Notes under the pieces: model-generated | Told to the model about the DNA's origin: nothing | Database searches by the model: none | Seen by the model: only the letters and a program-made list of their open reading frames with translations | NCBI RefSeq assembly: GCF_031755915.1 | Contig: NC_083384.1 | Coordinates: forward strand, 18,445,001-18,509,000 | Length of the DNA stretch: 64,000 nucleotides | Direction of reading: 5' to 3' | Source: Ziziphus jujuba | Lineage: Eukaryota > Streptophyta > Magnoliopsida > Rosales > Rhamnaceae | Shown: one piece after another, positions 23,425-35,134 of the stretch | Position numbering within the stretch: position 1 is the first letter of the stretch | Layout: every line of letters begins with the position of its first letter | Made by a program: the position numbers and the translations under genes

Positions 23425-24565
23425 GAATTTTGTTCGGGTTTGATCTATCTTTATTTACTTTATTTATTTTTGTGTTATTCTAAAATTTTAGCATTAGGTT
23501 AAGGTTGCATCCATCCCATACACGTTCTGCATCTTAAAAATAAAAAAATAAATAAATAATTCATTCCTAGTTGAATTAGGATTTTCTAGTTTTATCGTAT
23601 TTTTGTTTCCTAGTTTGTTGGTTGTCTTTCATTATTGTTCTTGTTAATTTTGGTTATTGTTTATTTTTCTTTGCTGTTTTAGTCTTAAATATTTGCATTC
23701 ATCTACTAAAAAAAAAATTTGAGTTTGCGCAACATTTGAAAAAAAAAAAAAAGCACATTTGTGTTTATTTGGAGGTCACGGGTTTGGTGAATTTTTGGAG
23801 TTGGAATTGCAAATTTGTTACTTATTCTTGCTACTGCAATTGTGTCTGATATTCAGTGAGTGAAAAAAAATAAAAGAAAGAGAAAAGAAGAAAGCCGAAT
23901 ATTAAAAATATATATATATATAGGTTTGTTGAAAATTGGTGTTGAAGTTTGTTGCTGGAAATTTTTTTTAACTGCTGCTTTGTTGATTATTTATTCCATA
24001 TTTGGAGTTTCTAGAGAGTTGTTTTTGCTGCTGGATATTTGAGTTTGAGTGCTAAATTATTTGGATTAAAATTAGTTAAAGGAATTGGTACAAAACTTGA
24101 ATTACAAGAACAACAACCAACAACTATTCTATATTTTTGTTCAACTTGATTCTTGTTCGTATTTGAATTTCTTTTTCTAGAATTTTATTCTTGAACTCAT
24201 AATCTATTACCATCTGGTCCAGTTCTTCAAAATTCCAAATTTTTCTCATTAATTTGCTTTATTTCACCTAGAAAAGCCAAAAACTAGGCTTTGTTGGATT
24301 CATTTGGTATTGCCTACTTTTAACTACTGTTTTATTGATAAGTTTAATTAAAACATACTTGTAATCTAATTGCTGTTTCTTGGGTGTTTTAATTAGAACT
24401 TTGAGTTAATTCTTTGAGTGGAAAAAGGCAAGAGAGTGTGAGCTTAAAAGAGGGTAAAAGCCGAAACTAGTGTGCAAACACGAGTGTCGAGACCTTGTTT
24501 GAGCGAAACACGTGAGGGAGTGAATATTGTGAGGATTTAATTTATTTTTGCAGTATTTTAATAAC
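23425..24565 (+). other. 5' leader, gypsy element 2
   Basis: About 1.1 kb of untranslated leader with A and T homopolymers (23707-23752, 23866-23890) and a TA microsatellite near 23910. The same leader layout recurs in the other family copies. Small open frames inside it are low-complexity and not supported as genes. Confidence 0.7.
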
Positions 24566-25124
24566 ATGGCAGATTCTAGAATAAGAAGAGGAGACACACC
24601 ACGAAGAATTAATGAAAAAGAGTCCGTAGGATTTCATGGTGATCCACGAGCTACCAGGAGTGGTGAGCAAACGGAATTGAAAGTTGTTTTGGAACAATTA
24701 CAGCGGGTGAGTGCTCAAGTTGAGCACATGAATCAAAGGATGGGAAGGCTATAAGTTTCTTAAGGAATTCTAAACATAAGAAATAGGCAAGAATTCCATG
24801 GAGGTCGAGGTCGAGGACGAGGAGGCCGTGAAAGACCGAGAGAGGAATTTGAGGAGGAGAATTTCGGTGGACACTATGAGGAAGGCATGGACGAAACCTT
24901 TACTGTCTAAGAGAGAGCTGGCCGAGGAAGGTATAGGAGGGAAGAAACAGATGGCAATCTTAGCGATATCAAGATCAACATCCCACCATTCATGGGAAAA
25001 AGTGATCCCGAGGCATATTTGGAGTGGGAAGAAAAGATGGAGATGATATTCAACTGCCATAATTATTCGGAGGGTAAGAAGGTGAAGTTGGCAGCAATGG
25101 AGTTTAGCCATTATGCACTCCAAT
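24566..25124 (+). pseudogene. Gag N-terminal half, gypsy element 2
   Basis: It starts ATG at 24566 (MADSRIRRGD), the start shared by the other copies. A predicted helical stretch (VVLEQLQRVSAQVEHMNQRM), an Arg-Gly-rich segment near 24800-24850 and the capsid block NIPPFMGKSDPEAYLEWEEK follow in the same frame. Three stops (24752, 24764 and 24908) interrupt it where sister copies have sense codons (Glu or Gln at the first two). The frame ends at 25124 against an inserted LTR. Confidence 0.82.
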
Positions 25125-26166
25125 TGATGTGATTCTGCCCGAGCCCGCTCCATCGATAACCCGCTGTGGTGCTGACTTTACACGGATGAAGACTAGGCCA
25201 ATTACAAGAGCTCAAATTAAGAGATTTAAGGACAAACTGGGAGTATTTATACAGGGGGTAATCAATCTCAACAGAGCTTGTCCATACTTGAAGATACAAA
25301 GTTTATTCTAAGCATCCAAGTGGTGGAAGCCGATACGGACCCGGGTGACTATTTTGGTACATTTTTGGAGTCCGGGAAGCATGAAATGGTTCCAATGCTT
25401 TATGGGTTCAATAAATATGCCTAAGAGGTCATGGAATCAAGTTAAAGCAGCCTCAAATGCAATCAAAAAGGGCTTGTATGGACAGCATCAACAATTTGGC
25501 CGAATTTGCTGTATTGCTTGCTGGCTTTACTGTATTTTACTGTATTAGCCTTTTCTTATTTTTCCAAGCAAGGGCAATGAGTGGGACTTCATATTCAGCT
25601 TATTTGGCATCCTAAAAAGCATCTAGAAGCTGATTTGAAGCTCAAAGAGGTCAAAGATTGATCAAAGTCAACTTGATCAAAAGGCTAGCATTTTTAGTTT
25701 CCTAATTTGTTTTTACTTTTTGTTTTAGAAAACTACCATTACCTTTTGGCCTTTATTTATTTATTTTCTGGAAAAATAACTTTAGGAAGGTTTTTGTTTT
25801 ATTCTTTCCATTGTAAATTAATTAATTCCTAATTTAATATAAAGGAATTAATTAATCAAACTTAGATTAGGAAAGGAAGTATAGTTTCGGCCAACTAGGT
25901 TTCTTTATGTGTGTGGCCGGTTTTTCCTTTGTTTTTAGGGTTTTATTTCGTGGCTTTGTAGCCTATTTAAAGGCTTATTTTCAATAATAATAAAACTTTG
26001 ATTTGATTGAGAAATTACTTGTGAGATTAATTATCTCTTTGTTCTTTGAGAACACCTAAAACACCATTAGAGAATTGGTTGTTTTAGCTTGACTTATCAA
26101 TAGGTTTTCCATCCCCTATTGTGGCGTCTACATTATACCAAGGTTTCTAACCACAGGTTGGTTAGG
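25125..26166 (+). repeat. Truncated gypsy LTR inside gag
   Basis: It starts TGATGTGATTCTG. It stops short of the normal 3' edge: at TTAGG (26162-26166) the sequence passes into gag coding sequence that shares TAGG. Roughly the last 90 bp of the LTR and about 190 bp of host gag are missing, so the target duplication is lost. The subtype matches the nested LTR at 10470-11545. Confidence 0.85.
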
Positions 26167-27486
26167 TCCGTGGAGGATTATTACAAAGAGATGGAGATTC
26201 TCATGACAAGGTTGAATATGAATGAGGATAGGGAGGCAACAATGGCAAGATTTCTTAGTGGTTTGAACCGTGACATTGCCAACTAGCTTGAATTGCAACA
26301 ATACTTGGAGTTGGAGGAGATGTTGCATGTTGCCATTAAGCTTGAGCACCAATTCAAGAGGAGGGGAGTAGGATCATGGCTTGGAGGTGTTTCCAGTAGT
26401 GGGAGATTCAATTCAAGTGGCTGAAGAAACAATTCAACTAGTGAAATCAAACCAAAACCGAACGGTGGAGAAGAAAGTACCAACCGGTCAAAAAGGGAGG
26501 TCAAGACCGAATCTGTCCAAGCACTTAGAGGTGAGATAAAATCTGATCCTAAACCTCAAAAATCCAGAGAAATAATTTGTTTTAAGTGCCAAGGAAGAGG
26601 ACACATAGCCAGCCAATGCCCAAATAGAAGAATCATGGTATTAAAGGATGATGGTGAGCTAGAATCTGCAAGTGAAGAAAGTGAAGCTGAAACCGAGCAA
26701 GAGGAGGATTGCAATAATGATGAAGCCAAACCAATAGACACATCTAATGCCGAGTTGAGCTTGGTTTCAAGGAGAGTTCTTACTGTCTACAAAGATGAAA
26801 AGCATATATAAAGAGAAAACATCTTCCACACTCGCTGCGAAATACAAGGTAAAATTTGTAGCATGATTATAGATAGTGGGAGTTGTACCAATGTGATAAG
26901 CAATCTTGTAGTTGATAAATTAGGCTTGAAAACAATTAAACATCCAGAACCCTATAGGTTACAATGGTTAAATGATAGTGGTGAGATGAGGGTAAATAAG
27001 CAAGCCATAGTTAAATTTAATATAGGTAGGTATGAGGATGTTGTCTTGTGTGACATTGTACCAATGCATGCCGGACATATTTTACTAGGTAGACCATGGC
27101 AATTTAACAAAGATGCTACTCATTTTGGTCGAGAAAATAGTGTTATTTTCAGGTTTAAAGGGAAGAAAATCAAGCTGGAGCCATTGACTCCCAAGGAGGT
27201 CTACAAAGATCAACTACAAATGCAACAAAGGAGGGAGGCCAAAAAACTCAAGGAGAAAACAAGTATGGCACCAATGGCTTCACCATCCTTTCAAGAAGGT
27301 GAGATTGAGGTTGCTGATCAAGGTATGCTTTCTAAAACCCAAATTGAGTGGAAAAACCAAGAAAAAGCTGAGAAAGGGGTGAGAAAAGAGAGCAAACCTG
27401 AGAGCACCAAAAATCTGGAAATTCCCGTCAATGAGAGCCAAACCGAGGGAAGAAAAAGAAAAGAAAGAAAAGAGAGGAAAAACTAG
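26167..27486 (+). pseudogene. Gag C-terminal part and protease, gypsy element 2
   Basis: The capsid C-terminus (MEILMTRLNMNEDREAT, then ELEEMLHVAIKLEHQFKRRG) leads to a CCHC zinc knuckle, CFKCQGRGHIASQC (about 26578-26619), an acidic Glu-rich spacer and the retropepsin motif MIIDSGSCTNVIS (26863 onward) with HILLGRPWQF. A Lys/Glu-rich linker runs to 27483. Stops at 26284, 26808 and 27484 sit at Gln positions of the sister copies. The knuckle and the catalytic Asp are intact. In the family this part makes virus-like particles and processes the polyprotein. Confidence 0.85.
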
Positions 27487-30232
27487 AATTTTTATTTGAG
27501 TCTTGGGGATATTAATAAGGCTATTGAATGTACAAAACCTTTGCTGGTCATGATATATAAAGAAAATTATTTTAATGATCAAACTAACTTTGAAGAACTT
27601 GAATTGCCAAGTTCAATGATTTCTCTTTTGAAGGAATTTGGAGATGTTTTCCCGAATGAGATTCCAAGTGGACTACCACCTATTCGAGGGATAGAACATC
27701 AAATTCACTTTGCCCCAGGGGCTGCCATACCAAATAGACCAGCATATAGAAGCAATCCTGAAGAAATAAAGGAGCTGCAAAAACAGGTAAGTGATTTGCT
27801 TGATAAAGGATACATTCATGAGAGTATAAGTCAATGTGCTATTCCTGTTTTGTTGGTACCTAAAAAGGATGGTTCTTGGAGAATGTGTGTTAATTGTAGG
27901 GCTATAAATAGCATCAACATTAAATATAGACATCCCATTCCTAGGTTAGATGATATGCTTGATGAGTTGCATGGTGCTTGCATGTTTACTAAAATTGATC
28001 TTAGGAGTGGTTTTCATCAAATTAGAATGAAAGAAGATGATGAATGGAAAACCGCATTTAAAACTAAATATGGGCTGTATGAATGGTTAGTTATGCCTTT
28101 TGGATTATCTAATGTGCCTAGTACTTTCATGAGGCTTATGAATCATGTAATGCGTCCATTTATTGGTACATTTGTGGTTGTTTATTTTGATGATATTTTG
28201 GTGTATAGCCGAAACTTGGATGAGCATGTGGATCAACTTAGGCAAGTTTTGCAAGTTCTTAGAAATGAAAGATTGTTTGCTAACATGAACAAGTGTGATT
28301 TTTGCAAAGATGAGCTTGTTTTTCTAGGATTTGTAGTAAGTGCTGCAGGAATCAAAGTGGATCAAGCTAAAGTGCAAGTAATCAAAGACTGGTTGGTTCC
28401 TACAACAATCACCCAAGTGAGGAGTTTCCATGGCTTGGTAAGTTTTTATAGAAGATTTGTCAAGGATTTTAGCACCATAGCCGCATCTTTGAATGAAGTT
28501 GTCAAGAAGAATGTTGACTTTAAATAGGGGGAAGTACAAGAAAAATCTTTTAATTTGTTGAAAGAAAAATTGTGTAATGCACCTTTATTAGTTTTGCCAA
28601 ATTTTTCTAAGACTTTTGAAATTGAGTGTGATGCTTTGGGTGTAGGTATTGGAGCTGTATTAATGCAAAAAGGAAGACTCATAGCCTACTTTAGTGAAAT
28701 GCAGCTGCACTAAATTACCCAACATATGACAAGGAGATGTATGCTTTGGTGAGGGCTTTGAAGACGTGGCAGCATCATCTCATGCCAAAGGAGTTTGTGA
28801 TTCACATGGATCATGAGTCTTTGAAGCATATTAAGGGTCAAGGAAAGCTCAACCAAAGGCATGCCAAGTGGATTGAATTTATTGAAACCTTTCCATATGT
28901 GATCCGCTACAAAAAAGGTAAGGAAAATGTGGTTGCCGATACCTTAGATGCTAGATTGCTTGGATTTGAACAATTGAAAGAACTTTATGAGCATGATAGT
29001 GACTTTGGAGAAATTTTTGGAACCTGTTTGAAATATGGATTTAATAAATTTTACATATTTGAGGGGTATTTGTTTAAGGAAAACAAACTTTTTGTGCCTA
29101 ATTGTAGCATTAGGGAATTATTGGTTCGGGAAGTACATAAGGGTGGTTTAATGGATCATTTTGGTGTTTTTAAAACTTTAACCTTGCTGCAAGAACATTT
29201 TTATTGGCCTAACATGAGGAGAGATGTTGAGAGAATTAGTGAAAGATGTTTGAAGTGTCGAAAAACAAAATCAACATTGAAGCCGCATGGATTGTACAAG
29301 CCTTCACCGATTCCTACCTATCTGTGGGTAGATTTGTCTATGGATTTTATTCTTGGTTTGCCTAGGTCAAGGACAGGTAAGGATTCAATATTGCTTGTAG
29401 TAGATAGGTTTTCTAAGATGGCACATTTTATGGCATGTAATAAAACTGATGATGCATCCAATGTTGTTAATTTATTTTTCAAGGAAATTGTGAGATTGCA
29501 TGGAATGCCAAGAACTATTGTTTTGGATAGGGATGCTAAGTTCTTAAGTTATTTTTGAAAACTGTGGGCTAAGTTAGGTACTAAGCTTTTATTTTCAACT
29601 ACTTACCATCCATAAACAGATGGGCAAACCGAAGTTGTGAATAGAACTTTGTCCTCTTTGTTACGTGCTTTAATTAGTAGAAATTTGAGAACTTGGGAAG
29701 AATGTTTGCCACATGTTGAATTGGCTTATAATAGGTCTTTACATTCAGCTACTAAATATACACCATTTGAAATTGTTTATGTTTTTAATCCTTTGACTCC
29801 ATTAGATCTAACACCTTTACCTTTAAGTGAGCGTGCTAATCTAGATGGAAAATAAAAAGCTAATTTTGTAAAACAGATTCACAAGAAAACAAAGGCAAAT
29901 ATTGAGAGGCGGACCGAGCAATATGCAAAGGTGGCTAATCAAGGCCGAAAACCAATGGTCTTTGAACTTGGCGATTGGGTGCAACTGCATTTGAGGAAAG
30001 AAAGATTTCCCGAACAAAGGAAAGAAAGATTTCCCGAACAAAGGAAATCAAAACTCATGCCAAAGGGTGATGGACCTTTTCAAATTTTTGAGAAGATAAA
30101 TGACAATGCCTACAAACTTGATCTACCGGGTGAATATAATGTTAGTGCCACCTTCAACGTTGCTGATTTGTCTCCTTTTACTCCAGGTGATGGCTTTGAT
30201 TTGAGGGCAAATCCTTTTCAAGATGAGGGGAA
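27487..30232 (+). pseudogene. RT, RNase H and integrase, gypsy element 2
   Basis: RT spans 27496-28524 in one open frame: [31 protein letters not shown] and the YFDD catalytic motif (28183-28194). A TAG at 28525 replaces a Trp. RNase H follows with a frameshift near 28700, then [13 protein letters not shown] and NVVAD, where a 10-residue in-frame deletion removes the SRRY-type segment. Integrase has the HHCC zinc region, WVDLSMDF and [11 protein letters not shown]; stops at 29556, 29613 and 29853 follow. The C-terminal domain (GDWVQLHLRKERFPEQ) contains a 24-bp tandem duplication (29997-30044). Pol runs through the PPT into the LTR. Confidence 0.88.
30222..30232 (+). promoter_or_regulatory. 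Polypurine tract, gypsy element 2
   Basis: GATGAGGGGAA lies directly against the 3' LTR start (TGATACGA at 30233). It is the plus-strand primer and is also translated in frame as part of the DEGN end of integrase. Confidence 0.8.
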
Positions 30233-31304
30233 TGATACGATATAGATGAAGGTGGGGCCGATCACTAGAGCCCAAGCCAAGAAGTTCAAGGAAAATCTTG
30301 CTGTCTTTATCCAAGGAATAATTCATAATCAAGAGGGGTTGCCAATATCTAAAGAACCAAGGCCTGTTTTACTCATACAAGCAATAAAAGCCAAAACGGG
30401 CCCGGGTGATGTTTTTAGTACCAATATGGAGGTCGGGTTATATGAATTGGATCCCCATTCTTATTGGTTCAATTCATATGGTGGATGAGTCATAGAAACC
30501 AGCCAAAGCAGCTTCAAAGCCGAACAACATGGTGGTTTGAGCACAAGGGGAAGAAAGGCCGAAATTTGCTATATTCGTTGCTAGCTTTATTGTATTTTAC
30601 TGTATTAGCCTTTTCTCATATTTCTAAGCAAGGAAAATGTGAGGAACTTCATAATAATCTTATTTGGCATTCCAAAAGACTATTGAAGCTTATTTGGAGT
30701 CCAATTAGGTCAAAGAAGGGTCATTATCAACCTAGCCGAAAATTACCATATTTACTTTCCTAATTTGTTTTTACTTTTTGTTTTAGGAAACTATCTTTAA
30801 TTTTGGATTTATATTTATTTACTTATTGAAAAAATAAGTTTAGGAAAGTTTTTATTTTATTATTTTGTTTGTAAATTAATTAATTCCTAATTGAAAATAA
30901 GGGAATTAATTAATTAGATTAGGAAAAGGAAAGATTCGGCCAAGCTAGAACTCTTCATTGTGTGGCCGGTTTTTCCTAGGGTTTTTAGGGTTTATTTTGT
31001 CTCTTTCAAAGCCTATTTAAAGCTTATTTTGCAATAAGAATACAACTTTCATTTGATTGAGAAAATACTTGTGAGATTAATTATCTCTTTGTTCTTTGAG
31101 AACACCTAAAACACCATTAGAGAATTGGTTGTTTTAGCTTGACTTATCAATAGGTTTTCCATCCCCTATTGTGGCGTCTACATTATACCAAGGTTTCTAA
31201 TCACAAATTGGTTAGGGATTGAGATGACCATTAGAACTTGTACATAATTAGATCCAGGCTAATATAATACGGGTTTAGGAGCAGGTCGTCCTAGGTTCGT
31301 ATCA
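30233..31304 (+). repeat. 3' LTR of gypsy element 2
   Basis: It runs from TGATACGA to TTCGTATCA; 1,072 bp. It is closely similar to the 5' LTR, but about 48 bp after the first eight bases are missing, which brings a TAG into the pol tail just before the MKVGPITRAQAKKFKEN segment. The remaining tail (30246-30488) is open. Confidence 0.9.
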
Positions 31305-32946
31305 GATACATCGAGCCAAAAGACCTTGTCCAACCCATCTCCAACTATTCCATTAAACCCTCCTTCTCCACCTTCTCTTTGAATCCATCCCATGGTGATT
31401 CATTCACAGAACAATATTTTCAAACCCAAAATTGATAATACTACCATCAAACATCCTCTATCTATCCCTTGAATCCACCTCAATAACCCAACCCTTTAAA
31501 CATTCTAAGTGGCGCAATATCATGTCTGCTGAATTTAATTCGTTAGTTTGAAATGGAACATGAGAGCCAGTTCTATTAAAACCTCGCTGAAACCTTGTTG
31601 ATTGTAAATGGGTTTTTCACATCAAGTGACACCCTAATAGCTGTACCAAATGTACAAAGCTTGTCTTGTTGCCCAATGATTTCATCAACATCATGGAGTT
31701 GATTATCCTGATACATTTAATCCTGTGGTAAAGCCAACCACCATTCAAGTAATCCTTTGGATTTCTCTTTCTCATGGTTGGCCTATTTCACAAATGGATA
31801 TTAGTAATGCATTCCTCCATGGCAACATCAACGAAAAGGTATACATGTTTAAACCACCTGGATTTATTGATACTGATCATCCTCATCATGTTTGTAGGCG
31901 GCGAAATGACTTATATGGTCTAAAACAGGCATCTCATGCTTGGTATTATTAAGAACTAGGTCAATTTCTTGTAACTTATATCTTTCAGCTTCCTAATCGG
32001 ATACTTCACTCTTTGTATACAAAAAAGAATGAATCATTGCATACTTTCATGCATATATTGATGATCTCATCATTACTGACAATAATATGTTATTCATCTC
32101 TCATTTCATTGCTAACCTCTCTAGCAAATTTTTAGTTAAAGATCTTAGATCTTTTCATTATTTTTTAAGTGTTGAAGTTGTATCTACTTTAACTAGCATG
32201 TTTTTATTCCAACATAAGTACATCAAAGACCTTTCGGAGCACCACAATATATCAGGGGCCAATGATGTAACCACACCTCTATCCATACCTACCTAACTTA
32301 TTTTATATGATGGTACTCATCCAATAAATGCAACTCAATAACGATAAGTGGTTGGTGCTCTTCAATATTTATCCATCACTCAACATATTTTTTATTATCA
32401 ATATACTCTCACAATTCATGCACAAACCCACTTAGAGTCCTACTGCTAAGTGCTTCTTTAATACTTCAAACATACTATCTATGATGGTCTTTTTCTTAAC
32501 AATACACCTAGTAAACCTTCTTTTATATTGCATGCATTCTCTGATCCAAATTGGGCCCAAGTAATTGTACTTCCCCAACTGTTAATGTTCAATGTTTTTT
32601 TGAAGCTAAATATAGGGCTATGGCCTCTACTATTGCTAAAATTGCTTGGGTGCAATTTTTTCTTTATGAGCTTGGTATCAGGTCAAGACACCTCCATTGG
32701 TTCATTGTGATAATATTGGCACAACTTCTTATCCATCAACCCAATTTTCCACTCTCGTATGAAGCATATTACAATAAATTTTGATTTTGTTTTTGATAAG
32801 GTGACAAGTGGTCATCATTATGTGGCTCACATTTCTACTCAATATCAAATTGCAAATGCTCTCACTAAACCATTATCTCATCAACGGCTTTTCCTTCTTC
32901 GCTCCAAGATAGGTGCTTCCAAAGGAACCTTTATACTGCGAGGGCA
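31305..32946 (+). pseudogene. Copia RT and RNase H remains
   Basis: After the gypsy insertion the copia frame resumes with a linker, then RT: QMDISNAFLHGNINEKVYM (near 31794), GLKQASHAWY, and the catalytic YIDD (32054-32065) where YVDD is usual. RNase H follows with FEAKYRAMA (near 32600) and the NALTKPLSHQR block (near 32850). The end, LRGHVLDKY, overlaps the 3' LTR edge. Several stops and frame changes separate these blocks. Confidence 0.82.
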
Positions 32947-33214
32947 TGTTCTAGATAAATATGAAGATTCCTCAAATATTGCCGTGATCACCTTCGCTCA
33001 TCAATGTCAATCAACTGACTATAATAATTGAATCCTTTAATTAATGCTTTCCTCGTACAGTAAAAATCAGTTTATTGTATATATGTAAATGCCTTGATTA
33101 TATCCTTATATCTAGGATTTAGTCAACAATTTTGTACTGTATATACTAATGGTTCAAACCAACAAAATATATGAAAAACTTACATATTCTACTATATCTT
33201 TTATATCTCTCTCA
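32947..33214 (+). repeat. 3' LTR of the copia element
   Basis: It starts TGTTCTAG after the purine-rich GCGAGGGCA and ends CTCTCTCA; 268 bp. It pairs with 19560-19826, from which it differs by many substitutions, so the copia insertion is old and predates the gypsy element inside it. Confidence 0.8.
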
Positions 33215-34360
33215 ATTTAAAGGTAGTGCAAATAGAGAGAGAAATGCCAAATAAAGCTTACATTTAGTCGTTCAAGCCCATTACTTTCCCAAGATCCATT
33301 GGTTTGAGGTTTATCCTCTAATTTTGTGTCCAACATCACTTTGGGAGTTGTAATTATGAGGGAATGACTTATGGAAGATACTTATGACACATAAGGGTTA
33401 GAGGCTAACCTTCTCTCGAAATGTCCCAAATAATGTCACATGTGTAGCTCGAGGATGACACTTAGACAAATCATTGTCTCAATCCATGGAATTAGCTAAT
33501 GAATGTTAAATACTTATATTTTATAGCTCTTACTATTTGATATTTTCTTAGTAATATATGCTTAATTACAATAAATATCTATCGATTTCACTATATTACT
33601 GTATTTAGGTAAAAAATAAAAAATAAAGTTTTTGTTTTGAGGCTATTTTAGATTTTTTTTTAGAAGAAATTGGAGAGGTACATTTTATGGAGCATTAATG
33701 GAGCTAATCGACTATTTTCTAATCTAGATATGATTAAATAGAAGCTTGGTAATTTATCTTGCAGATTTGAATATTTAATCTCTATTGTATTTTACTATAT
33801 TGAAGATGTTGATTTTCTATGGAGTACTTTTGGTTTTAATCATATATGAAGCTATAAGTGCAATTTTCAAATATTTTTTTTGGAGAATTTTCTTAAGACA
33901 TAACTTATCTATAAAATTTCATGGCCAGATGATGAAGGGATCGATGCCAACATCCATTTGAAGCCAGCATATCTACATAGACTTAGTGTTTTATAAGTTG
34001 TATTTGATTGAATTTTTAATAGGAGCCAATCGGCCTAGCCCAATGTCTTGCACAATTTGGAAGTCTAATATGCTGATAAAATAAAATCTAAAAGGTCAAT
34101 CCAAAATCATTGAATTACCCATTGAAAGCCAAAACCGTAATTGGTGTTTAAAGCTACCAACATAGTTAGTTAGTGTCCAAGAAAAGGCTATTATCATATT
34201 TTATTTTTGTAATTGATTATTTTTAGGATATTAGTTGACATTCCTAATTTGTACAAGCTGGAGATATTAATAAATATTATTTTATTTTTATTGTTTTAGA
34301 AAATTAGGAATAATAGAGGAAACATTGGTCTATTTAAAGGGTTGTATTTTCATATTAGTG
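33215..34360. other. Unassigned spacer
   Basis: No gene or known repeat is recognisable. The part from about 34190 to 34360 (TCTATTTAAAGGGTTGTATTTT and nearby T-rich stretches) has an LTR-like look but matches none of the LTRs in this window. Confidence 0.4.
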
Positions 34361-34837
34361 TAAGATCTTTGAGCCCTGAAGATTGTGAGCTAAGAAGGGG
34401 CATGATCAATAAGTAGTCAAAGGAATGGATTGTAAGACCTGTCAGCTTTGAAGGATGTGAGGCAAAAATGGGAAAAATCAGTGAGCCCACATCACCAAGT
34501 GTAAAATAGTAATGGTTCAAATATAAAGAATATAAAGACAGTTACTCTATTAACAACCAAAGCCTTCTTAAAGCAATTGCATTAAGGGTGCGAAAGAAAT
34601 CTGAGGTTAATCGTGCTCTAGTGAGAGCAATTCTAGGATGGGTAACTCCTTGAGAAGTTTTAACAGAAACACCATACCATCTAAAGTGTGGTGGCCAAAT
34701 TAGATACAATATCGATGGAGCATAAAAATGACAAGATGCCATTGGGTAGGTGTTTTAGATGGTATTGGAGCTTATGCTTATTCGAAAATGTGTTGGTAAA
34801 GGGCCAATTGGATACAATATCGGTGGAGCATGAAAGT
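34361..34837 (+). mobile_element. Cassandra-like TRIM with 5S-like LTR, left remnant
   Basis: A partial LTR start (TGTAAGATCTTTGAGCC, 34361-34430) is followed by a fuller LTR from 34431 (TGTAAGACCTGTCAGC) to about 34757, a primer site TGGTATTGGAGC (34760-34771), a short spacer, and the 3' part of another LTR (about 34800-34837). The LTR at 34603-34660 resembles the 3' half of plant 5S rRNA, with the RNA polymerase III C-box region as GGATGGGTAACTC. TRIMs of this type have no proteins and move with enzymes from other elements. Confidence 0.75.
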
Positions 34838-35134
34838 GATTATTTAAAGGCTTATTTTCAATGAGAAATCAGCCTACATATTATACAGAAATTTATTTGT
34901 GAGAAAACATTCTCTTTATTCTCTTTAAACACCTGAAACACCATTAGAGAGTGAGTGTTTTAGTTTGACTTATCAATAGGACATCCATTACCTATTGTGG
35001 TGTCTTCATCATATACCAAGGTTTCTAATCACAGGTTGATTAAGGGTTAAGGTGACCATAAGAACTTTAACATAATTTTTTATCCGAGCTAATATAATAC
35101 GGGTTTAGGATCAAGTCGACCTAGGTTCGTATCA
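34838..35134 (+). repeat. 3' portion of a gypsy LTR
   Basis: It begins at TATTTAAAGG, joined to the TRIM remnant, and ends TTCGTATCA at 35134. The upstream two thirds are missing. It abuts the minus-strand integrase of element 3 directly, so it most likely entered integrase as an LTR and a later deletion took its 5' part together with the left end of element 3. Confidence 0.8.

Larger units (their letters stand above)
22289..31304 (+). mobile_element. Ty3/gypsy element 2, most complete pol
   Basis: The element runs LTR, PBS, leader, gag, PR, RT, RNase H, INT, PPT, LTR in plus orientation inside the copia element. Flanks GGTGC (22284-22288) and GATAC (31305-31309) are compatible with a 5-bp target duplication only if two transitions are allowed. 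It contains a truncated LTR in gag (25125-26166). Pol is broken by a handful of stops and one frameshift near 28700, the fewest breaks of any copy in the window. Confidence 0.9.
19560..33214 (+). mobile_element. Ty1/copia element split by a gypsy insertion
   Basis: Two LTRs of about 267 bp (19560-19826 and 32947-33214) bracket copia-order domains on the plus strand: gag, protease and integrase (19827-22288), then RT and RNase H (31305-32946). Gypsy element 2 sits in the integrase-RT linker. Flanking target duplications are not clear. All domains carry stops and frameshifts. Domain order (INT before RT) separates it from the gypsy elements. Confidence 0.85.

Noticed and set aside
22289..31304. 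Element 2 as an active autonomous retrotransposon
   Set aside because: It has stops in gag, protease, RT and integrase, a frameshift in RNase H, a truncated LTR in gag and an incomplete 3' LTR.
34603..34660. Genuine 5S rRNA gene
   Set aside because: Only the 3' half of 5S is present, with several changes, and it lies inside an LTR with a primer site next to it.
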